Assembly (NCBI GenBank): GCA_018061065.1 | Contig: JAGOUV010000001.1 | Span: forward strand, 114,217-178,216 | Reading direction: 5' to 3' | Origin: Candidatus Altimarinota bacterium | GTDB taxonomy: Bacteria > Patescibacteriota > Gracilibacteria > UBA1369 > UM-FILTER-53-11 | DNA: 64,000 bases | In this document: piece after piece, positions 1 to 8,750 of the stretch | Layout of the letters: every line of letters starts with the position of its first letter | Position numbering within the stretch: the first letter of the stretch is position 1 | Notes under the pieces: generated by a model | The model's input: only the letters and a program-made list of their open reading frames with translations | Database searches by the model: none | Told to the model about the DNA's origin: nothing | Translations under genes and position numbers: made by a program

Positions 1-747
1 AAGTAGGCTTAATCGTTGCAGCATGTTGATCCAGAAAATAGGATTGCGTGGAATAAACGTATACACCACGATACTTACGATAAGCACCGCCATAATAAAA
101 CTTGTTCCACAACGTGGATGGCGCGGTGAGTATTTCTCAATGTGATGAGGGTTGAGAGGATCTTTATGTTCATACGCATGAATCGACATATGTTCTGCGC
201 CGTGATATTGAAAAATGCGTTTAAATGTCTTGGTAAAACTGAGAACGCCAATATATGCAAAAAATACTAAGATGCGCAGGGTACCTTCGATAATATTAAA
301 AAGAAGATAGTTATCAGCGATAACCGGGACACGTGCACGCAAAAATTCCGTAGAATACAGAGGAATAAACTTAAACATAAAGATCGCCAGTGCGATCGAT
401 AGTACAAATGAAAGCGCCATTGTAATTGCCTCTAACCAGCCTTTTTGCTGGGGGTCAGTTTTTTTGCTTTTATCATCGGGCTCTTCCATGTCCGCTGCAA
501 AATGATCGGCAGAAAAATTTAAAGCCTTCACTCCAATGCGCATCATATCTACTAAATTTACTACTCCGCGTACGAGGGGAATTTTCTTGATTTTCCCCAC
601 ATTCAGAAATCCATCAAAGCGCTCAGCCATAGTAATGATTTCCCCATTTTGTTTACGCACCGCTACGGTGTAGAAGTGCGGCGAGCGCATCATAACGCCC
701 TCAATGACCGCCTGTCCGCCAATTGCAAAATCAATTTTTTTATCCAC
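1..747 (-). CDS. DUF1385 (YqhQ-like) membrane protein, partial (C-terminus beyond window)
   Basis: Read directly from the reverse strand: 249 codons open to the window edge, beginning with GTG at 747-745. The N-terminus carries GGQAVIEGVMMRSP and the distal part carries HGAEHMSIHAYE and HPRCGTSF, which are the signatures of the DUF1385/YqhQ family. Hydrophobic segments lie around residues 115-135 and 155-175, so it is a multi-pass membrane protein. The biochemical role of the family is not settled. In Firmicutes it often sits beside rpmE, prmC and prfA; those genes are in this window but far away. The promoter is a TATGAT box at 764-759 that overlaps the -10 of the divergent MBL gene, predicting a leader of about 5 bases. 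No Shine-Dalgarno is visible. Confidence 0.85.
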   Translation of the reverse strand, partial: MDKKIDFAIGGQAVIEGVMMRSPHFYTVAVRKQNGEIITMAERFDGFLNVGKIKKIPLVRGVVNLVDMMRIGVKALNFSADHFAADMEEPDDKSKKTDPQQKGWLEAITMALSFVLSIALAIFMFKFIPLYSTEFLRARVPVIADNYLLFNIIEGTLRILVFFAYIGVLSFTKTFKRIFQYHGAEHMSIHAYEHKDPLNPHHIEKYSPRHPRCGTSFIMAVLIVSIVVYTFIPRNPIFWINMLQRLSLL

Positions 748-757
748 CTGTCGATTG

Positions 758-769
758 TATCATAGTGGC
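758..769 (+). promoter_or_regulatory. Leaderless -10 box of the MBL hydrolase, overlapping the -10 of the divergent DUF1385 gene
   Basis: TATCAT (758-763) is followed by exactly 6 bases and then ATG at 770, so transcription should start at the start codon. On the other strand the same bases read TATGAT (764-759), 11 bases before the GTG of the DUF1385 gene. The two start codons are only 22 bp apart. Confidence 0.6.
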
Positions 770-1393
770 ATGATCAACTTCTTATTTGAGGGCGTGCACA
801 CGAATCACTATCATGATGGTTATTATGATATCGACCCGCTGTGCAGTAGTGTCACCCTCATTCAACACGCAGGAATGAATATGTTAGTCGATACGGGTGC
901 GCGTTATTTTTATCCGCAGCTTATGGCGTGGCTTGCCGAGCAACATGTTAAGCCGGAAGACATTCATCACATCTTCAATACTCATTTTCATATGGATCAC
1001 TGTGCAAATGATGCATTTTTTCCCAATGCAACGGTATGGGTAGGACGATCACTTTTGGATTACAAAACGGGAAGAGCGCGTATTTTTGGCAAACTGGAAA
1101 AGATGGAATATCCCTCTGGCATAACGATGTTTCTTACGCCGGGTCACACCAATGATCACGCCTCATATATCTATGAAGAGCAGGGGGTGAAGTATGTTTT
1201 TGGTGGTGATGCAGTGCGGGAAGATATAATTCGCAGTCAGAAAATGCCGTATCCGCATGTGCCTTCGGAGTTTGTTCCCAGCATGAAGAAGATTTTTAAT
1301 TCGGGTGATATCGTTGTTCCGGGTCATGGAAGGCGATTTGAAGGCGCTTTAAAAGATGAGTTATATGAGCTAGTATGCGGGACATGGAAGTAA
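770..1393 (+). CDS. MBL-fold metallo-hydrolase
   Basis: A 207-residue metallo-beta-lactamase-fold protein. The metal-binding signature HFHMDH is at residues 72-77 (THFHMDHC), followed by a PGHT histidine near 141, a GGD motif and a C-terminal PGHG motif, so the two-metal site looks complete. The subfamily resembles lactonase or glyoxalase-like hydrolases, but the substrate cannot be told from sequence. An upstream in-frame ATG at 704 was rejected because it lies inside the divergent gene, and because ATG 770 sits exactly 6 bases after a TATCAT box. The 3' end overlaps dut by about 10 bases, so the two are probably cotranscribed. Confidence 0.85.
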   Translation: MINFLFEGVHTNHYHDGYYDIDPLCSSVTLIQHAGMNMLVDTGARYFYPQLMAWLAEQHVKPEDIHHIFNTHFHMDHCANDAFFPNATVWVGRSLLDYKTGRARIFGKLEKMEYPSGITMFLTPGHTNDHASYIYEEQGVKYVFGGDAVREDIIRSQKMPYPHVPSEFVPSMKKIFNSGDIVVPGHGRRFEGALKDELYELVCGTWK

Positions 1394-1812
1394 CTATTAA
1401 GCAGATTGATAAGAAGTTGCCGCTCCCCAAGTATGAGACTGCCGGTGCGGTAGGCTTTGATTTTGTAGTACGTACCTCAACTGAAATTGCGCCTCGCAGT
1501 GTGGGGCTCATTCCCGCCAATGTTATTATACAGACGCCGCCGGGCTATATGTTGCTCGTGACGCTGCGATCTTCTGCCCCACGAAAAAAAGGCTTAATTA
1601 TGCCCCATGGAGTGGGAATTATTGACCAAGACTACTGCGGCACCGAAGATGAAATTAAAATTCAGGTTTATAATATGACTGATCACGATGTGTTGGTGGA
1701 GCGCGGTGAGCGTATCGCGCAGGGGATTTTTGTGCGCGTGGATCAGGTGCAATGGAATGAAGTTGATGAAGTTTCTCAGAAGACGCGCGGCGGCTTTGGC
1801 GCAACCGGCTGA
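1384..1812 (+). CDS. dut: dUTP diphosphatase
   Basis: Trimeric dUTPase (142 aa), hydrolysing dUTP to dUMP and PPi to keep uracil out of DNA. The five family motifs are present in order: AGAVGFDF near the N-terminus, RSSAPRKKGL, GVGIIDQDYCG with the catalytic Asp, RIAQGIF, and the C-terminal RGGFGATG tail that closes the active site. Motif 2 is RSSA where many homologues have RSGLA. The start is ambiguous: ATG 1375 is in frame, but ATG 1384 gives the usual N-terminus and overlaps the end of the upstream gene; a TAGTAT box lies 7 bases before it. The next gene is a thymidylate-kinase homologue, so the pair feeds dTTP synthesis. Confidence 0.93.
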   Translation: MEVTIKQIDKKLPLPKYETAGAVGFDFVVRTSTEIAPRSVGLIPANVIIQTPPGYMLLVTLRSSAPRKKGLIMPHGVGIIDQDYCGTEDEIKIQVYNMTDHDVLVERGERIAQGIFVRVDQVQWNEVDEVSQKTRGGFGATG

Positions 1813-1829
1813 TTAACCCTATTCTACCC

Positions 1830-2408
1830 GTGCTTATCACCCTTTACGGCATCAACAATATTGGAAAGACGACTCATGCACAGCGCTTGGTTAAGCGTTT
1901 AAAGAAGAATGGTGTCGACGCGGTCTATATTAAATATCCTGTCTACGACATTAAACCGACGGGTCCCTTAATTAATAAAATTTTGCGCAGCTCAAAAAAA
2001 CAGCAGCTCAGCGAATACGAGCTTCAGTTATTATTTGTTTTGAATCGCTATCAATTTCAACCGACCCTCGAAAAACTTTTGAAGAAGGGGACGGTGGTTA
2101 TTGCAGAAGACTATTGTGGAACGGGGATTGCCTGGGGTCATGCCAAGGGTGCAAAGTTAAAGGAACTTCAGCTTATGAATACATTTTTAGTTCAAGAAGA
2201 TCTTGCCATACTGATGCAGGGAAAACGACATACATCAGCCAAGGAGACGAAACACCTTCATGAGCAAAACGACCAGCTCGTTGCAAAAGTTGGCGCTACT
2301 CTTAAAAAGCTCGCACGATTATATAAGTGGAAGACCGTTGAGGTCGCAGATGATCCAGAAGTTACACACGAACGCTTATACAACGTGATTAAAATGGCTA
2401 TAAAATAA
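1830..2408 (+). CDS. tmk: Thymidylate kinase-like P-loop kinase
   Basis: A 192-residue nucleoside monophosphate kinase of the thymidylate kinase family. The P-loop is GINNIGKTT (residues 7-15), slightly off the usual GxDGxGKST. A Tyr-rich segment EDYCGTGIAWG takes the place of the family's DRY substrate motif, and a basic lid region (GKRHTS) follows. The expected reaction is dTMP to dTDP with ATP. It lies 17 bases after dut and starts with GTG at 1830. The unusual P-loop and the missing DRY motif mean that a related deoxynucleotide kinase cannot be excluded. Confidence 0.75.
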   Translation: MLITLYGINNIGKTTHAQRLVKRLKKNGVDAVYIKYPVYDIKPTGPLINKILRSSKKQQLSEYELQLLFVLNRYQFQPTLEKLLKKGTVVIAEDYCGTGIAWGHAKGAKLKELQLMNTFLVQEDLAILMQGKRHTSAKETKHLHEQNDQLVAKVGATLKKLARLYKWKTVEVADDPEVTHERLYNVIKMAIK

Positions 2409-2449
2409 TTTCATTGTAAGGATTGTATTGATAGTTCGTTGTAATGGTT

Positions 2450-3388
2450 ATGAAAAAATCACCCTCAACTATAAGTACCATCGCAGCAGTTGCTTTATCT
2501 GCCTGTGCTTCCCGCACCGCTGTTCAACCGCCCGAATCTCAGGCGACTCAGGCAGCTTCATCTACGGTTCAGGCTAAGGTGTTGACCGCCATGGAGCGAT
2601 TTTCAGATATTCCAACATGGAAACCGCCGTATTCCTCTATGAGCTATGGTTCGCAGCCTCATCCGGCAATCGAAGGATTGCAGGGACGACTCAGGGATCA
2701 CACTGCAGCAAAAATTAGTAGAGCCACAACGCGTCGGGATCCTGCCCAGGCAGATGATGATGATAACTTTTGGGCTCAGCAGCAGGATGCGGATAATAAG
2801 GAAGACGCGCATCGTCTTGAGGCAGCACTTGCATCTCCAGTAAAACCTCTTTTTCCACCTATTGATCTCTCGACTCCGCGTGGATGGGGAGCGGTTAATA
2901 TAGCATGCGAACAAGGTGTCTATGATACGACACAAGAAGTATATCGGGCATGGTTTGCCATTAATGAGGCTATTGAAGCTCAGCTTCCGCCCAACCTTCC
3001 CGGTGGATACAGTCCCGTGCGAATTAATGTCATGATGGAACAGGATTTAGATAATCCTTCACCGCTTGATTTGGTCGAGGGTCTTACTAAGTATGCAGCC
3101 AGAATAAATGAGACTACTGGATTCAAGCAGATTATGTATCCGTATGAGCCTCTACGGGGTGGATTGCCAGCACTCCTCCGCAATGCGGGAGTGAAAGTTG
3201 ACTTGGAACCCGTGATTGAACAAAAAATTGGTACAACCGAAGAGGATGCTAAAAGATGTGCAGAAAAATTACCAAAAGTAGGTGCCTTGCTTGGATTAAT
3301 GGAGCAGCTGAGGCATCGTGTTGATGAGGGTGTTGGTGCAGCCCATAAGGAACAAGAAGAAATCCTAGATAAGATGCAGGGGAAATAA
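2450..3388 (+). CDS. Putative lipoprotein of unknown function
   Basis: I do not recognise the family. The N-terminus MKKSP is followed by a short hydrophobic stretch and a lipobox ending LSAC, so lipidation of a Cys near residue 19 and export are expected. About 100 residues of Ser/Thr/Ala/Gln-rich and then Asp-rich (DDDDN) linker follow. The C-terminal two-thirds is globular, with Gly-Trp-Gly and Pro-rich motifs, and it ends in a charged helix. ATG 2450 is preferred over ATG 2444 because it gives the classic MKK lipoprotein start; both are possible. It lies 41 bases after the tmk-like gene and before folD, which has its own promoter. Confidence 0.7.
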   Translation: MKKSPSTISTIAAVALSACASRTAVQPPESQATQAASSTVQAKVLTAMERFSDIPTWKPPYSSMSYGSQPHPAIEGLQGRLRDHTAAKISRATTRRDPAQADDDDNFWAQQQDADNKEDAHRLEAALASPVKPLFPPIDLSTPRGWGAVNIACEQGVYDTTQEVYRAWFAINEAIEAQLPPNLPGGYSPVRINVMMEQDLDNPSPLDLVEGLTKYAARINETTGFKQIMYPYEPLRGGLPALLRNAGVKVDLEPVIEQKIGTTEEDAKRCAEKLPKVGALLGLMEQLRHRVDEGVGAAHKEQEEILDKMQGK

Positions 3389-3418
3389 TAAAGGCTCTAT
3401 TTTTCAGATAAAGCGCGC

Positions 3419-3454
3419 TTGCCTGATGGCAAGCGCGTACGGTATACTCCACCC
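3419..3454 (+). promoter_or_regulatory. folD promoter (TTGCCT-18-TATACT), leaderless
   Basis: TTGCCT at 3419-3424, an 18-base spacer, TATACT at 3443-3448 and a 6-base discriminator end exactly at GTG 3455. The -35 therefore coincides with an upstream in-frame TTG that would otherwise look like a start codon. Confidence 0.65.
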
Positions 3455-4318
3455 GTGGAAGCCCAGATATTAGATGGACGGCTCGTTTCCCAATCGGTAC
3501 TTTCTCAGGTCGAGAAAGACGTCGTGGGGCTGCGCTCAAACGGAGTTGTTCCTAAATTGATAATTATTTTGGTAGGCGATAATGCCGGGAGTATTTCCTA
3601 TATTCGCCAAAAAATTAAAGCAGCCAAGCAGGTGGGAATCGAGTCAGAGGAACATGTATTGCCAGAGAAGACGACGACTGAGCAGGTGATTTCACTTATT
3701 AATCAATTAAATAAAGACGTTACGGTACACGGAATATTAGTTCAACTTCCTTTGCCACGTCATATAGAAGTCGCACTGGTAATACGCGCTATTGATCCGC
3801 AAAAAGATGTGGACGGATTTCATGCCTATAATATTGGGAAAATTTTAATTTCAAAAGACTACGAGCATCTTTTGCCCTGCACGCCGCAAGGAATTATAGC
3901 GATGCTCGAATTTTATAAGATTTCACTGGCGGGTAAACATGTAGTTGTCGTAGGACGCAGTAATATTGTGGGAAAACCGCTCTCGATTTTGTTACTTAAT
4001 CGTGATGCGACCGTAACTATCTGTCACTCAAAAACTCCTGATGTAGGTCATTTTACGCGACAGGCGGATATCATCGTGGCTGCAGTAGGTAAGCCACATA
4101 CCATTACGGCTGACATGGTAAAAGACGGTGCCATTGTGGTGGATGTCGGCACAAATCGTGTTGATGGAAAAATGGTAGGTGATGTCGATTTTGATGAGAT
4201 TTCAAAAAAAGCAGCGTGGATATCTCCTGTGCCAGGGGGTGTGGGGCCGATGACTGTGGCTTGTTTAATGAAAAATGTGGTCGCAGCTGCAACTAAACTT
4301 TCTTCTGTCGCTTCTTAA
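3455..4318 (+). CDS. folD: Bifunctional methylenetetrahydrofolate dehydrogenase / methenyl-THF cyclohydrolase
   Basis: FolD (287 aa) interconverts 5,10-methylene-THF and 10-formyl-THF with NADP. Family blocks are all present: the YIRQKIKAAKQVGI substrate helix with the catalytic Lys, VHGILVQLPLP, PQKDVDGFHAYNIGK, PCTPQGII, the Rossmann segment VVVVGRSNIVGKPLS, and the C-terminal SPVPGGVGPMTVACLM. The GTG start at 3455 was chosen because it follows a TATACT box by exactly 6 bases, while the longer in-frame TTG start at 3419 lies in the -35 element. It forms a one-carbon/purine cluster with purF, purD, the formyl-THF cyclo-ligase and glyA: FolD makes formyl-THF, and GlyA supplies methylene-THF. 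Confidence 0.95.
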   Translation: MEAQILDGRLVSQSVLSQVEKDVVGLRSNGVVPKLIIILVGDNAGSISYIRQKIKAAKQVGIESEEHVLPEKTTTEQVISLINQLNKDVTVHGILVQLPLPRHIEVALVIRAIDPQKDVDGFHAYNIGKILISKDYEHLLPCTPQGIIAMLEFYKISLAGKHVVVVGRSNIVGKPLSILLLNRDATVTICHSKTPDVGHFTRQADIIVAAVGKPHTITADMVKDGAIVVDVGTNRVDGKMVGDVDFDEISKKAAWISPVPGGVGPMTVACLMKNVVAAATKLSSVAS

Positions 4319-4329
4319 CCCTCTACTCT

Positions 4330-5844
4330 ATGTGCGGCATCATTGGCATCGTCGGTACCTCATCGGTTGTACAGCAGATATATGATGGGCTCATTGTGCT
4401 TCAACATCGTGGTCAGGATTCGGCAGGAATTGTTACCTATGACGGCCATTTTTTCTTAAAGAAAGGAAACGGTCTCGTACGCGACGTCTTTAATGCGAAG
4501 CACATGCTGACGCTTAAAGGAACTATGGGTTTGGGACATGTGCGTTACACCACTGCAGGATCGTTCGATGCATCGGGTGAGGCTCAGCCATTTTATGTGA
4601 ACTCACCGTATGGAATTACGCTCATTCACAATGGAAATTTAACTAACTATGTAGAACTCAAAAATCAGATTACAAAAGGAAATTCACGCTATTTAAATAC
4701 GGGCTCTGATACCGAGGCACTTATTAATGTGGTTGCAGATGAAATTGGAAAAGAGAAAAAGGAAAAGCTTGAGCCACACGAGATGTTCAGCGCACTCAAG
4801 CGTGTCTATGGGCGCGTGAAAGGAAGTTATTCGGTGATTGCTATCGTGGCAGGTCACGGCCTTATTGCCTTCCGTGATCCGTATGGAATTCGTCCACTTG
4901 TTTTAGGAAAACGTGAGACGTCGCAGGGGACTGAGTATGTCGTTGCCTCTGAGTCTGTCGCGCTTGATACGTTAGGGTTTGAGGTTGTGCGCGATATTGC
5001 TCCTGGCGAGGCGATTTATATTACTGCTGAACATGAGCTTCATAGCGCGCGCATGTCTGATATTAAATGGGCACCATGTATTTTTGAGCATGTATATATT
5101 GCGCGTCCGGATTCTGTCTTGGATAAAGTAAGTGTCTATAAGTCACGCCTTCGCATGGGGAAATTCCTAGGTGAACAAATTAAAAAAGAGATGGCGAAAG
5201 GAATGCAGATTGATGTTGTTATTCCGGTTCCCGATACTGCACGTAATAGCGCGGTGGAAATTGCTTCAACTATTGGAGTGCCTTACCGTGAAGGGTTGAT
5301 TAAGAATCGCTATATTGGAAGAACCTTTATTATGCCTGGCCAGCAGATGCGCCAGAAGTCGATAAAATATAAATTGAATCCCATTCCGCTTGAGATTGAG
5401 GGTAAAAATGTATTGCTCGTCGATGACTCGATCGTCCGTGGAAACACGTCACGTAAAATTGTTGAGATGGTTCGTGGGGCCGGCGCTAAAAAAGTATTCT
5501 TTGCCTCATGTTGTCCACCGTTAAAGGATCCGTGCGTGTACGGTGTGGATATGCCTTCGCGTAAAGAATTTATCGCAAATAATTTATCGATCGATGAAAT
5601 TGGAAAAGCCCTCAATGTTGATGGCATGTTCTACCAAAAATTAGAGGATTTGAAAGAAGCAGTGCAAACGGGAAATCCTGAAATTAAGAATTTCTGTATG
5701 GCATGTTTAGATGGAAAGTATCCCACTCCTGAGGTTACCGAGGAGATGCTTACTGAGGTAGAACGAGCCCGCAAAATGGCGATTGAAAAGGCGACGGATA
5801 GCACACGGGACGAAGATCCTGAAGATCAATTAGCATTACTATAA
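4330..5844 (+). CDS. purF: Amidophosphoribosyltransferase
   Basis: PurF (504 aa) catalyses the first committed purine step, PRPP plus glutamine to phosphoribosylamine. MCGIIGIVG places the N-terminal nucleophile Cys at residue 2 after Met removal. The glutaminase domain (about 1-235) contains the RGQDSAG and HNGNLTN blocks, and the phosphoribosyltransferase domain has the PRPP loop VLLVDDSIVRGNTS. Four Cys (APCIFEH, DPCVYG, and the C-terminal CMAC) match the [4Fe-4S]-ligand pattern of the Bacillus-type enzyme, whereas the E. coli type lacks the cluster. It starts 12 bases after folD and is followed by purD after one base, so it is part of the same operon. Confidence 0.96.
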   Translation: MCGIIGIVGTSSVVQQIYDGLIVLQHRGQDSAGIVTYDGHFFLKKGNGLVRDVFNAKHMLTLKGTMGLGHVRYTTAGSFDASGEAQPFYVNSPYGITLIHNGNLTNYVELKNQITKGNSRYLNTGSDTEALINVVADEIGKEKKEKLEPHEMFSALKRVYGRVKGSYSVIAIVAGHGLIAFRDPYGIRPLVLGKRETSQGTEYVVASESVALDTLGFEVVRDIAPGEAIYITAEHELHSARMSDIKWAPCIFEHVYIARPDSVLDKVSVYKSRLRMGKFLGEQIKKEMAKGMQIDVVIPVPDTARNSAVEIASTIGVPYREGLIKNRYIGRTFIMPGQQMRQKSIKYKLNPIPLEIEGKNVLLVDDSIVRGNTSRKIVEMVRGAGAKKVFFASCCPPLKDPCVYGVDMPSRKEFIANNLSIDEIGKALNVDGMFYQKLEDLKEAVQTGNPEIKNFCMACLDGKYPTPEVTEEMLTEVERARKMAIEKATDSTRDEDPEDQLALL

Positions 5845-5845
5845 A

Positions 5846-7162
5846 ATGATAAAAATTCTTCTCGTAGGAAATGGTGCACGGGAGCATTGTATTGCTGAAG
5901 CATTAACTAAGAATGGTCGTGCAGAGTTGATCGTGTATGCAAAGGCGCGCAACCCTGGCCTCATGAAATTAGCGAACGTGTATGAGCTGGGAGGCCTTTC
6001 AGATGCGGTTAAATTAAAGGAAATAGCACAAAAATATAAACCCGATTTTGCCGTAATCGGTCCCGATGACCCGATTGCCGATGGTATGGCAGATGCACTG
6101 AAAGAAATTGGTATTCCTTCGGTGGCGCCTCTCAAGACACTCGCACGCTTGGAATCTTCCAAGTCATTTACTCGCGATGTAGTTAAGAAATACAACATTC
6201 CCGGCAATCCACAGTTTCGCGTCTTTACCTCCGAGGAAGGTATGAAAGCTTTTATTGCTGAGCTTGGCGGAAATTATGTGGTAAAGGCAGATGGATTAAT
6301 GGGAGGAAAAGGTGTGCAGGTTTCTGGTGAGCATTTAGCAACGGCCGAGGACGGAATTTCTTTTGCGCAAAAATGTATTGAGAAGTTTGGACGTGTAGTT
6401 ATTGAAGAAAAATTTGTAGGGCAAGAATTTAGTCTGATGAGTTTTGTGGATGGGAAGACGGTTGTCGATATGCCCGCTGTGCAAGATCATAAGCGCGCGT
6501 ACGAAGGAGACACCGGTCCCAACACGGGAGGCATGGGAACGTACTCATGCGAGAATCATATTTTGCCTTTCTTGAAGCCAGAAGATGTTGCCGCGGCGCA
6601 TGACATTACCGTTCAAGTTATGCACGCGCTCACCAAGGAAACGGGCGAAGTATATAAGGGCATTATGTACGGTGGTTTTATGGCGGTAAAAGACGGGGTG
6701 CGTTTGATTGAATATAATGCGCGCTTTGGTGATCCCGAAGTCATGAATGTGCTCCCCATTTTGAAAAACGATTTTGTTGAAGTATGTCAGGCGATTATTG
6801 AGGGCAGATTAAGCGAGCTAACATTGGAGTTTGAAAAAAAAGCGACGGTTTGTAAGTATGTGGTGCCGGAAGGATATCCTGAAAATCCCAAAGCAGGGGA
6901 GAAGATCTCGATAGATATGTCACAGGTGGGCGACGGAGCGCGTATGTACTATGCCTCTGTAGATGAAAAAGAAGGAGAGATTTATCTAAGCACTTCGCGT
7001 GGCATTGCGTTTGTCGGTATTGCAGAGACCCTGGAAAAAGCAGAGCAGTTAGCGCAAAAATCGTGTACTGCAGTTAAAGGCCCCGTGTTTTTCCGCAGTG
7101 ATGTAGGCACACACGCATTGGTACAAAAACGCATTGATATGATGAATGAGTTAAGAGGATAG
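5846..7162 (+). CDS. purD: Phosphoribosylamine-glycine ligase
   Basis: PurD (438 aa) is an ATP-grasp enzyme that condenses phosphoribosylamine with glycine. Visible features are the N-terminal VGNGAREHCIAEAL loop, the ATP-grasp segments VVKADGLMGGKGV and VVIEEKFVGQEFS, the DHKRAYEGDTGPNTGGMGTYS block and the NARFGDPE metal-binding motif. It is about the usual length. It begins one base after the purF stop, so translation is probably coupled, and it completes a folD-purF-purD transcript. The remaining purine genes are not in this window. Glycine for this step could come from GlyA, encoded 6 kb away. Confidence 0.96.
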   Translation: MIKILLVGNGAREHCIAEALTKNGRAELIVYAKARNPGLMKLANVYELGGLSDAVKLKEIAQKYKPDFAVIGPDDPIADGMADALKEIGIPSVAPLKTLARLESSKSFTRDVVKKYNIPGNPQFRVFTSEEGMKAFIAELGGNYVVKADGLMGGKGVQVSGEHLATAEDGISFAQKCIEKFGRVVIEEKFVGQEFSLMSFVDGKTVVDMPAVQDHKRAYEGDTGPNTGGMGTYSCENHILPFLKPEDVAAAHDITVQVMHALTKETGEVYKGIMYGGFMAVKDGVRLIEYNARFGDPEVMNVLPILKNDFVEVCQAIIEGRLSELTLEFEKKATVCKYVVPEGYPENPKAGEKISIDMSQVGDGARMYYASVDEKEGEIYLSTSRGIAFVGIAETLEKAEQLAQKSCTAVKGPVFFRSDVGTHALVQKRIDMMNELRG

Positions 7163-7164
7163 CG

Positions 7165-7176
7165 TATACTGACATC
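7165..7176 (+). promoter_or_regulatory. Leaderless -10 box of the solute-binding protein gene
   Basis: TATACT (7165-7170) plus 6 bases leads exactly to GTG 7177. It overlaps nothing coding: purD stops at 7162. Confidence 0.6.
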
Positions 7177-8697
7177 GTGAATCGATGGCTCAATATCGGC
7201 AGTGTTGCTCTCTATATTTTATTGCTTGTGATAGTCACGAGCGCGCTCTTTTTTGAGCGCGATTTCTCCGAGTTCTGGCAGCGTATTTTGGGAGGAACAA
7301 CAAGTATCGATCGAACACTTACGATTGGATATAGCGAGTCGCTCGTACGTCTTCACCCTCTCGCAAATGACACCGCCTCTCGCGCACGACTTTTGCAAGT
7401 CTATGAGCCATTAGTTCGTGTAACGCCGGATTTATCTATTGAACCTGCGCTCGCAATTTCATATGGAGCCCTCAATGATCATACCTGGGAATTTCGCTTG
7501 CGGCCGCGCGTCGTAATGCATGATGGTAGTACACTTACGATTGATGATGTACTTCTTTCATTTCAAGAAGCTCGTTTTAACACAACATCACAGCTGCGCG
7601 ATCTGACTTCTTCAATTGAAAAAATAGAAAAAATTAGTGATGAATTATTACATATTACAACGGTAAAAACTGATCCGCTCCTTCCACAGAAAATTGCCTC
7701 GATTCTCATTTATAAAACTGCGGCAAATGCGCAGAATGCAACGGGAACGGGCCCTTATATTATTTCCAATTCAACGGAAAAAGAGCTCGTACTGACGCGG
7801 TTTGAAAATTATTGGGACATCTTGCCTACGTATAAAAATGTTCGGCTCGTTACGCTTACCACGCGCGATGAAAAAATCGCCGCACTTAAAGAGGCAACGG
7901 TTGACCTATTAGCATACATACCTGCTGATATTGGTTTTGATTTTGATTATGCAGACTATCGACTTAAGGAGCTGCCCAGTTTGGAAGTAAATTTTTTGCT
8001 TTTCAATTTCAAATCAGTTTTTTCTGATAAAAATCTACGCAGTGCAGTTCTCTATGCGATCGACCCCGCCATCATGGGAAGATTAGGTCATGGGTTTACG
8101 ACGGTTGCAGATCAGTTCGTTGCCAACGGTATTTTTGGTTTTAATCCCTTACTTTCATTTAAGCGACCCGATCTAGAGAAGGCGAAAAGTTTTGCGGATA
8201 AAGCGGGCGTACCGGTAACGAATTATAAGCCGATTACGCTCGATATACCTCAAGGACTTGAATTAGTAGGAAAAACGATCACTAAACAGCTTAGCGATAT
8301 AGGTCTGCAGGTAAGCGTAAACTCAATATCAAGTGCAAAGTTGAGCACAAAAATTGTTCAACAGCCGGCAGATATGTTTTTCTTTGGATGGCGATCAGAT
8401 GTAGGCGATGCCAGCGACTTTTTGGCTGCAGTTGCACACTCTCGCAGCGGTCAATTTGGCCAATATAATGGCATAGGCTACACAAATTCACTGGTTGATC
8501 TGCTTATAGAAGAAAGCGCGTCTACGTTGCAGTCAAACCTCCGTTTGCAGAAGTTGCGTGAGGCGCTCAAGATCATTACTTCAGATGATGTTATAGGCGT
8601 TCCGCTCTTTTCCCCAGATGTGTTATATGCCGTATCTCAAAACATTCGTTGGCAGCCACGAGTGGATGGTTATGTTTTAGCCCAGGAAGTGAGATAA
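7177..8697 (+). CDS. Family 5 extracellular solute-binding protein (peptide/nickel ABC type)
   Basis: A 506-residue SBP_bac_5 homologue. Residues 8-27 form a single hydrophobic N-terminal anchor without a lipobox Cys, so the protein should be membrane-tethered. The binding-protein fold shows PLANDTASRARLLQVYEPLVRVTPDLSIEPALA, the WEFRLRPRVVMHDGSTLTIDDVLLSF block, GTGPYII, and later FFFGWRSDVGDASDF. Family members deliver peptides, nickel or other solutes to an ABC permease, but no permease or ATPase gene is next to it. The ligand cannot be predicted. The GTG start follows a TATACT box by 6 bases. Confidence 0.88.
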   Translation: MNRWLNIGSVALYILLLVIVTSALFFERDFSEFWQRILGGTTSIDRTLTIGYSESLVRLHPLANDTASRARLLQVYEPLVRVTPDLSIEPALAISYGALNDHTWEFRLRPRVVMHDGSTLTIDDVLLSFQEARFNTTSQLRDLTSSIEKIEKISDELLHITTVKTDPLLPQKIASILIYKTAANAQNATGTGPYIISNSTEKELVLTRFENYWDILPTYKNVRLVTLTTRDEKIAALKEATVDLLAYIPADIGFDFDYADYRLKELPSLEVNFLLFNFKSVFSDKNLRSAVLYAIDPAIMGRLGHGFTTVADQFVANGIFGFNPLLSFKRPDLEKAKSFADKAGVPVTNYKPITLDIPQGLELVGKTITKQLSDIGLQVSVNSISSAKLSTKIVQQPADMFFFGWRSDVGDASDFLAAVAHSRSGQFGQYNGIGYTNSLVDLLIEESASTLQSNLRLQKLREALKIITSDDVIGVPLFSPDVLYAVSQNIRWQPRVDGYVLAQEVR

Positions 8698-8738
8698 TCC
8701 ACTCTATATGGGGCTGGTAAGAGAGGGGTATTTTAAGG

Positions 8739-8750
8739 TATAATGATGTG
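8739..8750 (+). promoter_or_regulatory. Leaderless -10 box of the PP2C gene
   Basis: TATAAT (8739-8744) plus 6 bases leads exactly to ATG 8751. The in-frame GTG at 8748 would lie inside the discriminator region and is therefore unlikely to be the start. Confidence 0.65.

Noticed and set aside
3419-3454. Longer folD beginning at TTG 3419
   Set aside because: The additional residues are not part of the family, and the DNA there is a promoter with -35 at the TTG and -10 just before GTG 3455.
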